64,000 bases of DNA from Hydractinia symbiolongicarpus (GCF_029227915.1 NC_079887.1:25357650-25421649), one strand, 5' to 3'; numbered from the stretch's first letter, positions 37,817 to 49,689 are shown. Notes: generated by a model from the letters alone, not told the origin. Translations and numbers: made by a program.

Positions 37817-37838
37817 TCAAAAATGAAAACATTTTTGA
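37817..37838. other. Perfect 9-bp inverted repeat with AAAA loop
   Basis: The arms TCAAAAATG (monomer 125-133) and CATTTTTGA (138-146) are exact reverse complements around AAAA. It is the strongest short dyad in the monomer and recurs about every 203 bp through most of the window. Subtypes reading TCAAAAATAAAAACATTTCTGA have two mismatches. The subtype with TTAAAAATG keeps the inner seven pairs. Short dyads able to form cruciforms are a known feature of several centromeric satellites; a role here is inference. Confidence 0.8.
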
Positions 37839-38397
37839 AAACTACAAGTCTCATGCGTTTTAGTGGTGAAAAAATAATTTAAAAAATCGTTTGGGAAATG
37901 AGTTTACTCCCTGAGTACTTTCTTTGTATACTTTTGACTATACGGGCCGAGTCCTGGGTTAACGGGAAATGGCGGGTTTTCGTTTGCCGGCGATTAAACT
38001 CCTTTTATTCAGCGTCTCATCAAAAATGAAAACATTTTTGAAAACTACAAGTCTCATGGGCTTTAGTGGTGAAATAATAATTTAAAAAATCGTTCGGGAA
38101 ATGAGTTTACTCCCTGGGTACTTTCTTTGTATACTTTTGACTATACGGGACAAGCCCGGGATTTACGGGAAATCGCGGGTTTTCGTTTGCCGGCGATTAA
38201 ACCTCTTTCATTAAGCGTCTCATTAGAAATTAAAACATTTTTGAAAACTACAAGTCTCATTCGTTCTAGTGGTGCAGAAATAATTTGAAAAATCGTTCGG
38301 GAAATGAGTTTACTCACAGGGTACTTTCTTTGTATACATTCGACTATACGGCCCAAGCGCAGGATTTAAGAGAAATCGCGGGTTTTCGTTTGCCGGC

Positions 38398-38470
38398 CTT
38401 CTTTGTATACATATGACTATACTGGCCGAGTCCGGGGTTTACGGGAAATGGCGGGTTTTTGTTTGCCGGC
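38398..38470 (+). repeat. 73-bp partial unit, type I, copy 9
   Basis: Carries the full TTTACGGGAAATGG and follows a monomer with CCCAAGCGCAGGATTTAAG. Both features pair it with 25,632 and 41,458. Confidence 0.9.
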
Positions 38471-39486
38471 GATTAAACTTCTTTTATTCAGCGTCTCATC
38501 AAAAATGAAAACATTTTTGAAAACTACAAGTCTCACGCGTTTTAGTGGTGAAAAGATAATTTAAAAAATCGTTTTGGAAATGAGTTTACTCACAGGGCAC
38601 TTTCTTTGTATACATTCGACTATACGGACCAAGCCCGTAATTTACGGGAAATCGCGGGTTTTCATTTGCCGGCGATTAAAACCCTTTCATTAAGCGTCTC
38701 ATCAAAAATGAAAACATTTTTGAAAACTACAAGTCTCATGCGTTTTAGTGGAGAAAAAATAATTTAAAAAATCGTTCGGGAAATGAGTTTACTCCCTGGG
38801 TACTTTCTTTGTATACATTCGACTATACGGGACAAGCCCGGGATTTACGGGAAATCGCGGGTTTTCGTTTGCCGGCGATTAAACCTCTTTCATTAAGCGT
38901 CTCATTAAAAATGAAAACAATTTTTGAAAACTATAAGTCTCATTCGTTCTAGTGGTGCAGAAATAATTTAAAAAATCGTTCGGGAAATGAGTTTACTAAA
39001 AGGGTACTTTCTTTGTATACTTTTGACTATACGGGCCGAGTCCGGGATTTACGGGAAATCGCGGGTTTTCGTTTGCCGGCGATTAAACTTCTTTTATCCA
39101 GCGTCTCATCAAAAATGAAAACATTTTTGACAACTACAAGTCTCATGCGTTTTAGTGGTGAAAAGATAATTTAAAAAATCGTTTTGGAAATGAGTTTACT
39201 CCCTGGGTACTTTCTTTGTATACTTTTGACTATACGGGACAAGCCTGGGATTTACGGGAAATCGCGGGTTTTCGTTTGCCGGCGATTAAACCTCTTTCAT
39301 TAAGCGTCTCATTAGAAATTAAAACATTTTTGAAAACTTCAAGTCTCATTCGTTCTAGTGGTGCAGAAATAATTTGAAAAATCGTTCGGGAAATGAGTTT
39401 ACTCACAGGGTACTTTCTTTGTATACATTCGACTATACGGCCCAAGCCCAGGATTTAAGGGAAATCGCGGGTTTTCGTTTGCCGGC

Positions 39487-39558
39487 CTTCTTTGTATACA
39501 TATGACTATACTGGCCGAGTCCGGGGTTTACGGAAATGGCGGGTTTTTGTTTGCCGGC
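39487..39558 (+). repeat. 72-bp partial unit, type I, copy 10
   Basis: Left copy of the 681-bp duplication, followed by a CTTATGCGTTTTAG tail rather than CACGCG. Confidence 0.9.
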
Positions 39559-40167
39559 GATTAAACTTCTTTTATTCAGCGTCTCATCAAAAATGAAAAC
39601 ATTTTTGAAAACTACAAGTCTTATGCGTTTTAGTGGTGAAAAGATAATTTAAAAAATCGTTTTTGAAATGAGTTTACTCACAGGGCACTTTCTTTGTATA
39701 CATTCGACTATACGGGCCAAGCCCGGGATTTACGGGAAATCGCAGGTTTGCGTTTGCCGGCGATTAAACTTCTTTTATTCAGCGTCTCATCAAAAATGAA
39801 AGCATTTTTGAAAACTACAAGTCTCATGCGTTTTAGTGGTGAAAAGATAATTTAAAAAATCGTTTTGGAAATGAGTTTACTCCCTGGGTACTTTCTTTGT
39901 ATACTTTTGACTATACGGGACAAGCCTGGGATTTACGGGAAATCGCGGGTTTTCGTTTGCCGGCGATTAAACCTCTTTCATTAAGCGTCTCATTAGAAAT
40001 TAAAACATTTTTGAAAACTTCAAGTCTCATTCGTTCTAGTGGTGCAGAAATAATTTGAAAAATCGTTCGGGAAATGAGTTTACTCACAGGGTACTTTCTT
40101 TGTATACATTCGACTATACGGCCCAAGCCCAGGATTTAAGGGAAATCGCGGGTTTTCGTTTGCCGGC

Positions 40168-40239
40168 CTTCTTTGTATACATATGACTATACTGGCCGAG
40201 TCCGGGGTTTACGGAAATGGCGGGTTTTTGTTTGCCGGC
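40168..40239 (+). repeat. 72-bp partial unit, type I, copy 11
   Basis: It lies 681 bp after copy 10 and 3,060 bp after the unit at 37,108, so it is the meeting point of the two duplications. Confidence 0.9.
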
Positions 40240-41457
40240 GATTAAACTTCTTTTATTCAGCGTCTCATCAAAAATGAAAACATTTTTGAAAACTACAAGT
40301 CTTATGCGTTTTAGTGGTGAAAAGATAATTTAAAAAATCGTTTTTGAAATGAGTTTACTCACAGGGCACTTTCTTTGTATACATTCGACTATACGGGCCA
40401 AGCCCGGGATTTACGGGAAATCGCAGGTTTGCGTTTGCCGGCGATTAAACTTCTTTTATTCAGCGTCTCATCAAAAATGAAAGCATTTTTGAAAACTACA
40501 AGTCTCATGCGTTTTAGTGCTGAAATAATAATTTAAAAAATCGTTGGAGAAATGAGTTTACTCACAGGGTACTTTCTTTGTATACATTCGACTATACGGG
40601 CCAAGCCCGGGATTTACGGGAAATCGCGGGTTTTCGTTTGCCGGCGATTAAACCACTTTCATTAGGCGTCTCATCAAAACTGAAAACACTTCTGAAAACT
40701 ACAAGTCTCATGCGTTTTAGTGGTGAAAAAATAATTTAAAAAATCGTTGGGGAAATGAGTTTACTCCCTGGGTACTTTCTTTGTATACTTTTGACTATAC
40801 GGGCCGAGTCCGGGATTTACGGGAAATCGCGGGTTTTCGTTTGCCGGCGATTAAACTTCTTTTATCCAGCGTCTCATCAAAAATGAAAACATTTTTGAAA
40901 ACTACAAGTCTCATGCGTTTTAGTGGTGAAAAAATAATTTAAAAAATCGTTTGGGAAATGAGTTTACTCCCTGAGTACTTTCTTTGTATACTTTTGACTA
41001 TACGGGCCGAGTCCTGGGTTAACGGGAAATGGCGGGTTTTCGTTTGCCGGCGATTAAACTCCTTTTATTCAGCGTCTCATCAAAAATGAAAACATTTTTG
41101 AAAACTACAAGTCTCATGGGCTTTAGTGGTGAAATAATAATTTAAAAAATCGTTCGGGAAATGAGTTTACTCCCTGGGTACTTTCTTTGTATACTTTTGA
41201 CTATACGGGACAAGCCCGGGATTTACGGGAAATCGCGGGTTTTCGTTTGCCGGCGATTAAACCTCTTTCATTAAGCGTCTCATTAGAAATTAAAACATTT
41301 TTGAAAACTACAAGTCTCATTCGTTCTAGTGGTGCAGAATTAATTTGAAAAATCGTTCGGGAAATGAGTTTACTCACAGGGTACTTTCTTTGTATACATT
41401 CGACTATACGGCCCAAGCGCAGGATTTAAGAGAAATCGCGGGTTTTCGTTTGCCGGC

Positions 41458-41530
41458 CTTCTTTGTATACATATGACTATACTGGCCGAGTCCGGGGTTT
41501 ACGGGAAATGGCGGGTTTTTGTTTGCCGGC
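41458..41530 (+). repeat. 73-bp partial unit, type I, copy 12
   Basis: Right partner of the unit at 38,398. It is the last type I unit in the window; all later partial units are type II. Confidence 0.9.
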
Positions 41531-42856
41531 GATTAAACTTCTTTTATTCAGCGTCTCATCAAAAATGAAAACATTTTTGAAAACTACAAGTCTCACGCGT
41601 TTTAGTGGTGAAAAGATAATTTAAAAAATCGTTTTGGAAATGAGTTTACTCACAGGGCACTTTCTTTGTATACATTCGACTATACGGACCAAGCCCGTAA
41701 TTTACGGGAAATCGCGGGTTTTCATTTGCCGGCGATTAAAACCCTTTCATTAAGCGTCTCATCAAAAATGAAAACATTTTTGAAAACTACAAGTCTCATG
41801 CGTTTTAGTGGAGAAAAAATAATTTAAAAAATCGTTCGGGAAATGAGTTTACTCCCTGGGTACTTTCTTTGTATACATTCGACTATACGGGACAAGCCCG
41901 GGATTTACGGGAAATCGCGGGTTTTCGTTTGCCGGCGATTAAACCTCTTTCATTAAGCGTCTCATTAAAAATGAAAACAATTTTTGAAAACTATAAGTCT
42001 CATTCGTTCTAGTGGTGCAGAAATAATTTAAAAAATCGTTCGGGAAATGAGTTTACTAAAAGGGTACTTTCTTTGTATACTTTTGACTATACGGGCCGAG
42101 TCCGGGATTTACGGGAAATCGCGGGTTTTCGTTTGCCGGCGATTAAACTTCTTTTATCCAGCGTCTCATCAAAAATGAAAACATTTTTGACAACTACAAG
42201 TCTCATGCGTTTTAGTGGTGAAAAGATAATTTAAAAAATCGTTTTGGAAATGAGTTTACTCACAGGACACTTTCTTTGTATACATTCGACTATACGGGCC
42301 AAGCCCGTGATTTACGGGAAATCGCGGGTTTTCATTTGCCGGCGATTAAACCCCTTTCATTAAGCGTATCATCAAAAATGAAAACATTTTTGAAAACTAC
42401 AAGTCTCATGCGTTTTAGTGGAGAAAAAATAATTTAAAAAATCGTTCGGGAAATGAGTTTACTCCGAGGGTACTTTCTTTGTGTACATTCGACTATACGG
42501 GACAAGCCCGGGATTTACGGGAAATCGCGGGTTTTCGTTTGCCGGCGATTAAACCTCTTTCATTAAGCGTCTCATTAAAAATGAAAACATTTTTGAAAAC
42601 TATAAGTCTCATTCGTTCTAGTGGTGCAGAAATAATTTAAAAAATCGTTCGGGAAATGAGTTTACTCAAAGAGTACTTTCTTTGTATACTTTTGACTATA
42701 CGGGCAGAGTCCGGGATTTACGGGAAATCGCGGGTTTTCGTTTGCCGGCGATTAAACTTCTTTTATCCAGCGTCTCATCAAAAATAAAAACATTTTTGAA
42801 AACTACAAGTCTCATGCGTTTTAGTGGTAAAAAGATAATTTAAAAAATCGTTTTGG

Positions 42857-43006
42857 AAATGAGTTTACTCACAGGGTACTTTCTTTGTATACATTCGACT
42901 ATACGGGACAAGCCCGGGATTTACGGGAAATCGCGGGTTTTCGTTTGCCTGCGATTAAACCTCTTCCATTAGGCGTCTCATCAAAAATGAAAAAAAATCG
43001 TTCGGG
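42857..43006 (+). repeat. 150-bp short monomer, copy 3
   Basis: First of a pair separated by one 203-bp monomer, the same spacing as copies 1 and 2. It reads CCTCTTCCATTAGGCGTC, a private variant. Confidence 0.9.
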
Positions 43007-43209
43007 AAATGAGTTTACTCCCTGGGTACTTTCTTTGTATACTTTTGACTATGCGGGACAAGCCCGGGATTTACGGGAAATCGCGGGTTTTCGTTTGCTG
43101 GCGATTAAACCTCTTTCATTAAGCGTCTCATTAAAAATGAAAACATTTTTGAAAACTACAAGTCTCATTCGTTCTAGTGGTGCAGAAACAATTTGAAAAA
43201 TCGTTCGGG

Positions 43210-43359
43210 AAATGAGTTTACTCACAGGGTACTTTCTTTGTATACATTCGACTATACGGACCAAGCCCAGGATTTAAGGGAAATTGCGGGTTTTCGTTTG
43301 CCGGCGATTAAACCACTTTCATTAGGCGTCTCATCAAAAATGAAAAAAAATCGTTCGGG
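43210..43359 (+). repeat. 150-bp short monomer, copy 4
   Basis: Second of the pair. Its in-frame length produces the spurious 116-codon frame at 43,193-43,543. Confidence 0.9.
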
Positions 43360-43656
43360 AAATGAGTTTACTCCCTGGGTACTTTCTTTGTATACTTTTG
43401 ACTATACGGGCCGAGTCCGGGATTTACCGGAAGTCGCGGGTTTTCGTTTGAGGGCGATTAAACTTCTTTTATTCAGCGTCTCATCAAAAATGAAAACATT
43501 TTTAAAAACTACAAGTCTCATGGGCTTTAGTGGTGAAAAATAATATAAAAAATCGTTCGGGAAATGAGTTTACTCACAGGGTACTTTCTTTGTATACATT
43601 CGACTATACGGGCCAAGCCAGGATTTAAGGGAAATCGCGGGTTTTTGTTTGCCGGC

Positions 43657-43729
43657 ATTCTTTGCATACATTTGACTATACTGGCCGAGTCCGGGGTTTA
43701 CGGGAAATGGCGGGTTTTTGTTTGCCGGC
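43657..43729 (+). repeat. 73-bp partial unit, type II, copy 2
   Basis: Left copy in the 1,995-bp duplication, followed by an ordinary CATGCG tail with GGAGAAAAAA. Confidence 0.9.
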
Positions 43730-44851
43730 GATTAAACTTCTTTTATTCAGCGTCTCATCAAAAATGAAAACATTTTTGAAAACTACAAGTCTCATGCGTT
43801 TTAGTGGAGAAAAAATAATTTAAAAATCGTTCGGGAAATGAGTTTACTCCCTGGACACTTTCTTTGTATACATTCGACTATACGGGACAAGCCCGGGATT
43901 TACGGGAAATCGCGGGTTTTCGATTGCCGGCGATTAAACCTCTTTCATTAAGCGTCTCATTAAAAATGAAAACAATTTTTGAAAACTATAAGTCTCATTC
44001 GTTCTAGTGGTGCAGAAATAATTTAAAAAATCGTTCGGGAAATGAGTTTACTAAAAGGGTACTTTCTTTGTATACTTTTGACTATACGGGCCGAGTCCGG
44101 GATTTACGGGAAATCGCGGGTTTTCGTTTGCCGGCGATTAAACTTCTTTTATCCAGCGTCTCATCAAAAATGAAAACATTTTTGACAACTACAAGTCTCA
44201 TGCGTTTTAGTGGTGAAAAGATAATTTAAAAAATCGTTTTGGAAATGAGTTTACTCACAGGACACTTTCTTTGTATACATTCGACTATACGGGCCAAGCC
44301 CGTGATTTACGGGAAATCGCGGGTTTTCATTTGCCGGCGATTAAACCCCTTTCATTAAGCGTATCATCAAAAATGAAAACATTTTTGAAAACTACAAGTC
44401 TCATGCGTTTTAGTGGAGAAAAAATAATTTAAAAAATCGTTCGGGAAATGAGTTTACTCCGAGGGTACTTTCTTTGTGTACATTCGACTATACGGGACAA
44501 GCCCGGGATTTACGGGAAATCGCGGGTTTTCGTTTGCCGGCGATTAAACCTCTTTCATTAAGCGTCTCATTAAAAATGAAAACATTTTTGAAAACTATAA
44601 GTCTCATTCGTTCTAGTGGTGCAGAAATAATTTAAAAAATCGTTCGGGAAATGAGTTTACTCAATGAGTACTTTCTTTGTATACTTTTGACTATACGGGC
44701 AGAGTCCGGGATTTACGGGAAATCGCGGGTTTTCGTTTGCCGGCGATTAAACTTCTTTTATCCAGCGTCTCATCAAAAATAAAAACATTTTTGAAAACTA
44801 CAAGTCTCATGCGTTTTAGTGGTAAAAAGATAATTTAAAAAATCGTTTTGG

Positions 44852-45001
44852 AAATGAGTTTACTCACAGGGTACTTTCTTTGTATACATTCGACTATACG
44901 GGACAAGCCCGGGATTTACGGGAAATCGCGGGTTTTCGTTTGCCGGCGATTAAACCTCTTCCATTAGGCGTCTCATCAAAAATGAAAAAAAATCGTTCGG
45001 G
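44852..45001 (+). repeat. 150-bp short monomer, copy 5
   Basis: Right partner of the unit at 42,857, offset 1,995 bp, with the same CTCTTCCATTAGG variant. Confidence 0.9.
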
Positions 45002-45204
45002 AAATGAGTTTACTCCCTGGGTACTTTCTTTGTATACTTTTGACTATGCGGGACAAGCCCGGGATTTACGGGAAATCGCGGGTTTTCGTTTGCTGGCGAT
45101 TAAACCTCTTTCATTAAGCGTCTCATTAAAAATGAAAACATTTTTGAAAACTACAAGTCTCATTCGTTCTAGTGGTGCAGAAACAATTTGAAAAATCGTT
45201 CGGG

Positions 45205-45354
45205 AAATGAGTTTACTCACAGGGTACTTTCTTTGTATACATTCGACTATACGGACCAAGCCCAGGATTTAAGGGAAATTGCGGGTTTTCGTTTGCCGGC
45301 GATTAAACCACTTTCATTAGGCGTCTCATCAAAAATGAAAAAAAATCGTTCGGG
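45205..45354 (+). repeat. 150-bp short monomer, copy 6
   Basis: Right partner of the unit at 43,210, offset 1,995 bp. Confidence 0.9.
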
Positions 45355-45651
45355 AAATGAGTTTACTCCCTGGGTACTTTCTTTGTATACTTTTGACTAT
45401 ACGGGCCGAGTCCGGGATTTACCGGAAGTCGCGGGTTTTCGTTTGAGGGCGATTAAACTTCTTTTATTCAGCGTCTCATCAAAAATGAAAACATTTTTAA
45501 AAACTACAAGTCTCATGGGCTTTAGTGGTGAAAAATAATATAAAAAATCGTTCGGGAAATGAGTTTACTCACAGGGTACTTTCTTTGTATACATTCGACT
45601 ATACGGGCCAAGCCAGGATTTAAGGGAAATCGCGGGTTTTTGTTTGCCGGC

Positions 45652-45724
45652 ATTCTTTGCATACATTTGACTATACTGGCCGAGTCCGGGGTTTACGGGA
45701 AATGGCGGGTTTTTGTTTGCCGGC
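45652..45724 (+). repeat. 73-bp partial unit, type II, copy 3
   Basis: Right copy in the 1,995-bp duplication. The tail that follows is GGTGAAAAGATAA rather than GGAGAAAAAA, which places the duplication edge just beyond the unit. Confidence 0.9.
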
Positions 45725-47657
45725 GATTAAACTTCTTTTATTCAGCGTCTCATCAAAAATGAAAACATTTTTGAAAACTACAAGTCTCATGCGTTTTAGT
45801 GGTGAAAAGATAATTTAAAAAATCGTTTTGGAAATGAGTTTACTCACAGGACACTTTCTTTGTATACATTCGACTATACGGGCCAAGCCCGTGATTTACG
45901 GGAAATCGCGGGTTTTCATTTGCCGGCGATTAAACCCCTTTCATTAAGCGTATCATCAAAAATGAAAACATTTTTGAAAACAACAAGTCTCATGCGTTTT
46001 AGTGGAGAAAAAATAATTTAAAAATCGTTCGGGAAATGAGTTTACTCCCTGGGTACTTTCTTTGTATACATTCGACTATACGGGACAAGCCCGGGATTTA
46101 CGGGAAATCGCGGGTTTTCGATTGCCGGCGATTAAACCTCTTTCATTAAGCGTCTCATTAAAAATGAAAACATTTTTGAAAACTATAAGTCTCATTCGTT
46201 CTAGTGGTGCAGAAATAATTTAAAAAATCGTTCGGGAAATGAGTTTACTCAAAGAGGACTTTCTTTGTATACTTTTGACTATACGGGCCGAGTCCGGGAT
46301 TTACGGGAAATCGCGGGTTTTCGTTTGCCGGCAATTAAACTTCTTTTATCCAGCGTCTCATCAAAAATGAAAACATTTTTGAAAACTACAAGTCTCATGC
46401 GTTTTAGTGGTGAAAAGATATTTTAAAAAATCGTTTTGGAAATGAGTTTACTCACAGGACACTTTCTTTGTATACATTCGACTATACGGGTCAAGCCCGT
46501 GATTTACGGGACATCGCGGGTTTTCATTTGCCGGCGATTAAACCCCTTTCATTAAGCGTATCATCAAAAATGAAAACATTTTTGAAAACTACAAGTCTCA
46601 TGCGTTTTAGTGGAGAAAAAATAATTTAAAAAATCGTTCGGGAAATGAGTTTACTCCCTGGGTACTTTCTTTGTACACATTCGACTATACGGGACAAGCC
46701 CGCGATTTACGGGAAATCGCGGGTTTTCCTTTGCCGGCGATTAAACCTCTTTCATTAAGCGTCTCATTAAAAATGAAAACATTTTTGAAAACTATAAGTC
46801 TCATTCGTTCTAGTGGTGCAGAAATAATTCAAAAAATCGTTCGGGAAATGAGTTTACTCAAAGAGTACTTTCTTTGTATACTTTTGACTATACGGGCCGA
46901 GTCCGGGATTTACGGGAAATCGCGGGTTTTCGTTTGCCGGCAATTAAACTTCTTTTATCCAGCGTCTCATCAAAAATGAAAACATTTTTGAAAACTACAA
47001 GTCTCAAGCGTTTTAGTGGTGAAAAGATAACTTAAAAAATCGTTTTGGAAATGAGTTTACTTACAGGGTACTTTCTTTGTATACATTCGACTATACGGGC
47101 CAAGCCCGGGATTTACGGGAAATCGCGGGTTTTCGTTTGCTGGCGATTAAACCACTTTCATTAAGCGTCTCATCAAAAATAAAAACATTTTTGAAAACTA
47201 CAAGTCTCATGCGTTTTAGTGGTGAAAAGATAATTTAAAAAATCGTTTTGGAAATGAGTTTACTCACAGGGTACTTTCTTTGTATACATTCGACTATACG
47301 GGCCAAGCCCGGGATTTACGGGAAATCGCGGGTTTTCGTTTGCCGGCGATTAAACCACTTTCATTAAGCGTCTCATCAAAAATAAAAACATTTCTGAAAA
47401 CTACAAGTCTCATGCGTTTTAGTGGAGAAAAAATAATTTAAAAAATCGTTTTGGAAATGAGTTTACTCACAGGGTACTTTCTTTGTATACATTCGACTAT
47501 ACGGGCCAAGCCCGGGATTTACGGGAAATCGCGGGTTTTCGTTTGCCGGCGATTAAACCACTTTCATTAAGCGTCTCATCAAAAATAAAAACATTTCTGA
47601 AAACTACAAGTCTCATGCGTTTTAGTGGTGAAAAAATAATTTAAAAAATCGTTCGGG

Positions 47658-47807
47658 AAATGAGTTTACTCCCTGGGTACTTTCTTTGTATACTTTTGAC
47701 TATACGGGCCCAGTCCTGGGTTTACGGGAAATGGCGGGTTTTCGTTTGCCGGCGATTAAACCACTTTCATTAGGCGTCTCATCAAAAATGAAAAAAAATC
47801 GTTCGGG
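47658..47807 (+). repeat. 150-bp short monomer, copy 7
   Basis: Unlike copies 1-6 it is single, and it is followed at once by the monomer leading into the 73-bp unit at 47,903. It carries GGGCCCAGTCCTGGG, a private variant. Confidence 0.9.
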
Positions 47808-47902
47808 AAATGAGTTTACTCACAGGGTACTTTCTTTGTATACATTCGACTATACGGGCCAAGCCAGGATTTAAGGGAAATCGCGGGTTTTTGTTTGCCG
47901 GC

Positions 47903-47975
47903 ATTCTTTGCATACATTTGACTATACTGGCCGAGTCCGGGGTTTACGGGAAATGGCGGGTTTTTGTTTGCCGGC
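47903..47975 (+). repeat. 73-bp partial unit, type II, copy 4
   Basis: Followed by GTCTCATGAAAAATG and the CACGCG tail, a combination kept at the three later type II units and also seen at 34,732. Confidence 0.9.
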
Positions 47976-49689
47976 GATTAAACTTCTTTTATTCAGCGTC
48001 TCATGAAAAATGAAAACATTTTTGTAAACTACAAGTCTCACGCGTTTTAGTGGTGAAAAGATAATTTAAAAAATCGTTTTGGAAATGAGTTTACTCACAG
48101 GGCACTTTCTTTGTATACATTCGACTATACGGGCCAAGCCCGTGATTTACGGGAAATCGCGGGTTTTCATTTGCCGGCGATTAAACCCCTTTCATTAAGC
48201 GTGTCATCAAAAATGAAAACATTTTTGAAATCTACAAGTCTCATGCGTTTTAGTGGTGAAAAGATAATTTAAAAAATCGTTTTGGAAATGAGTTTACTCA
48301 AAGGGTACTTTCTTTGTATACTTTTGACTATACGGGCCGAGTCCGGGATTTACGGGAAATCGCGGGTTTCTCGTTTGCCGGCGATTAAACTTCTTTTATC
48401 CAGCGTCTCATCAAAAATGAAAACATTTTTGAAAACTACAAGTCTCATGCGTTTTAGTGGTGAAAAGATAATTTAAAAAATCGTTTTGGAAATGAGTTTA
48501 CTCACAGGACACTTTCTTTGTATACATTCGACTATACGGGCCAAGCCCGTGATTTACGGGAAATGGCGGGTTTTCATTTGCCGGCGATTAAACCCCTTTC
48601 ATTAAGCGTATCATCAAAAATGAAAACATTTTTGAAAACTACAAGTCTCATGCGTTTTAGTGGAGAAAAAATAATTTAAAAAATCGTTCGGGAAATGAGT
48701 TTACTCCCTGGGTACTTTCTTTGTATACATTCGACTATACGGGACAAGCCCGGGATTTACGGGAAATCGCGGGTTTTCGTTTGCCGGCGATTAAACCTCT
48801 TTCATTAAGCGTCTCATTAAAAATGAAAACATTTTTGAAAACTATAAGTCTCATTCGTTCTAGTGGTGCAGAAATAATTTAAAAAATCGTTCGGGAAATG
48901 AGTTTACTCAAAGAGTACTTTCTTTGTATACATTCGACTATACGGGACAAGCCCGGGATTTACGGGAAATCGCGGGTTTTCGTTTGCCGGCAATTAAACT
49001 TCTTTTATCCAGCGTCTCATCAAAAATGAAAACATTTTTGAAAACTACAAGTCTCATGCGTTTTAGTGGTGAAAAGATAATTTAAAAAATCGTTTTGGAA
49101 ATGAGTTTACTCACAGGACACTTTCTTTGTATACATTCGACTATACGGGCCAAGCCCGTGATTTACGGGAAATCGCGGGTTTTCATTTGCCGGCGATTAA
49201 ACCCCTTTCATTAAGCGTATCATCAAAAATGAAAACATTTTTGAAAACTACAAGTCTCATGCGTTTTAGTGGAGAAAAAATAATTTAAAAAATCGTTCGG
49301 GAAATGAGTGTACTCCCTGGGTACTTTCTTTGTATACATTCGACTATACGGGACAAGCCCGGGATTTACGGGAAATCGCGGGTTTTAGTTTGCCGGCGAT
49401 TAAACCTCTTTCATTAAGCGTCTCATTAAAAATGAAAACATTTTTGAAAACTATAAGTCTCATTCGTTCTAGTGGTGCAGAAATAATTTAAAAAATCGTT
49501 CGGGAAATGAGTTTACTCAAAGAGTACTTTCTTTGTATACTTTTGACTATACGGGCCGAGTCCGGGATTTACGGGAAATCGCGGGTTTTCGTTTGCCGGC
49601 AATTAAACTTCTTTTATCCAGCGTCTCATCAAAAATGAAAACATTTTTGAAAACTACAAGTCTCATGCGTTTTAGTGGTGAAAAGATAA

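Larger units (their letters stand above)
37693..37895 (+). repeat. Representative 203-bp monomer (reference phase)
   Basis: I use this copy to number the monomer, starting at AAATGAGTTTAC. By hand count a consensus of this type has 36 C and 42 G in 203 bp (38% GC). Bases 41-100 are GC-rich and bases 121-200 are AT-rich. Landmarks in order: head CTCCCTGGGTAC (12-23), GTATAC (31-36), four GGG runs (49-81), GCCGGC (91-96), ATCCAGCGTCTC (112-123), AT-rich hairpin (125-146), tail GTGGTGAAAA (171-180), and the A-rich linker before TCG (189-196). The start point is a convention, not a biological boundary. Confidence 0.95.
36815..39200. repeat. Left copy of the 3,060-bp-offset duplication
   Basis: Matches 39,875-42,260 nearly base for base over about 2.4 kb, including CCTGAGTACTTTC, CCCAAGCGCAGG, CCCGTAATTTACGG, AAAACAATTTTTG and TTTTTGACAACTAC. 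The spacing equals 14 monomers, three partial units and small indels. Confidence 0.85.
39200..40561. repeat. Tandem duplication, 681-bp unit
   Basis: About 39,200-39,880 is followed by 39,881-40,561. The unit is three monomers plus one 72-bp partial (3 x 203 + 72 = 681). Both copies carry AAAACTTCAAG and the CTTATGCG tail after the partial unit. Confidence 0.85.
33729..42259. repeat. Region 5: mixed unit lengths with nested duplications
   Basis: Two 150-bp units, one type II and six type I partial units occur here. 1,086, 681 and 3,060-bp duplications overlap one another, so some monomers are present in four near-identical copies. An unusual linker (AATATAAAAATGCGTTCGGG) occurs once near 34,617. 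Confidence 0.8.
39875..42260. repeat. Right copy of the 3,060-bp-offset duplication
   Basis: Matches 36,815-39,200. It ends where the right copy changes to CACAGGACAC and the left copy to CCCTGGGTAC. I noticed one small difference inside: GCAGAATTAATTTG near 41,335 against GCAGAAATAATTTG. Confidence 0.85.
41795..45784. repeat. Tandem duplication, 1,995-bp unit
   Basis: About 41,795-43,789 is followed directly by 43,790-45,784. Both contain AAAACAATTTTTG (41,972 and 43,967), CTCCGAGGGTAC, TTTGTGTACATTCG, GGGCAGAGTCC, two 150-bp units and one type II partial. Small differences include CAATGAGTAC near 44,663 against CAAAGAGTAC near 42,668. Confidence 0.9.
42260..47657. repeat. Region 6: 1,995-bp tandem duplication and derived P-Q-R monomers
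   Basis: Four of the 150-bp units and two type II partials sit in the duplicated block. To the right, 45,800-47,030 returns to P-Q-R order with the CACAGGACAC form of P. Three D-like monomers with ACCACTTTCATTAAGCG follow. Confidence 0.8.
47658..48880. repeat. Block re-used at about 52,143-53,370 and 56,220-57,450
   Basis: The block runs 150-bp unit, 73-bp unit, GCGTGTCATC monomer, CAAAGGGTAC monomer, then P and Q. The offset to the second copy is about 4,485 bp, with one-base indels near 48,369 (GGGTTTCTCG) and 52,616 (ACGGCCAAG). Confidence 0.8.

Noticed and set aside
43193-43543. Longer open frames of 115-118 codons (34,268-34,615; 43,193-43,543; 45,188-45,538; 61,692-62,048)
   Set aside because: They exist because the 150- and 195-bp deletion monomers are multiples of 3, so one frame passes through the junction and reads the same monomer peptide twice. 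There is no recognisable domain.
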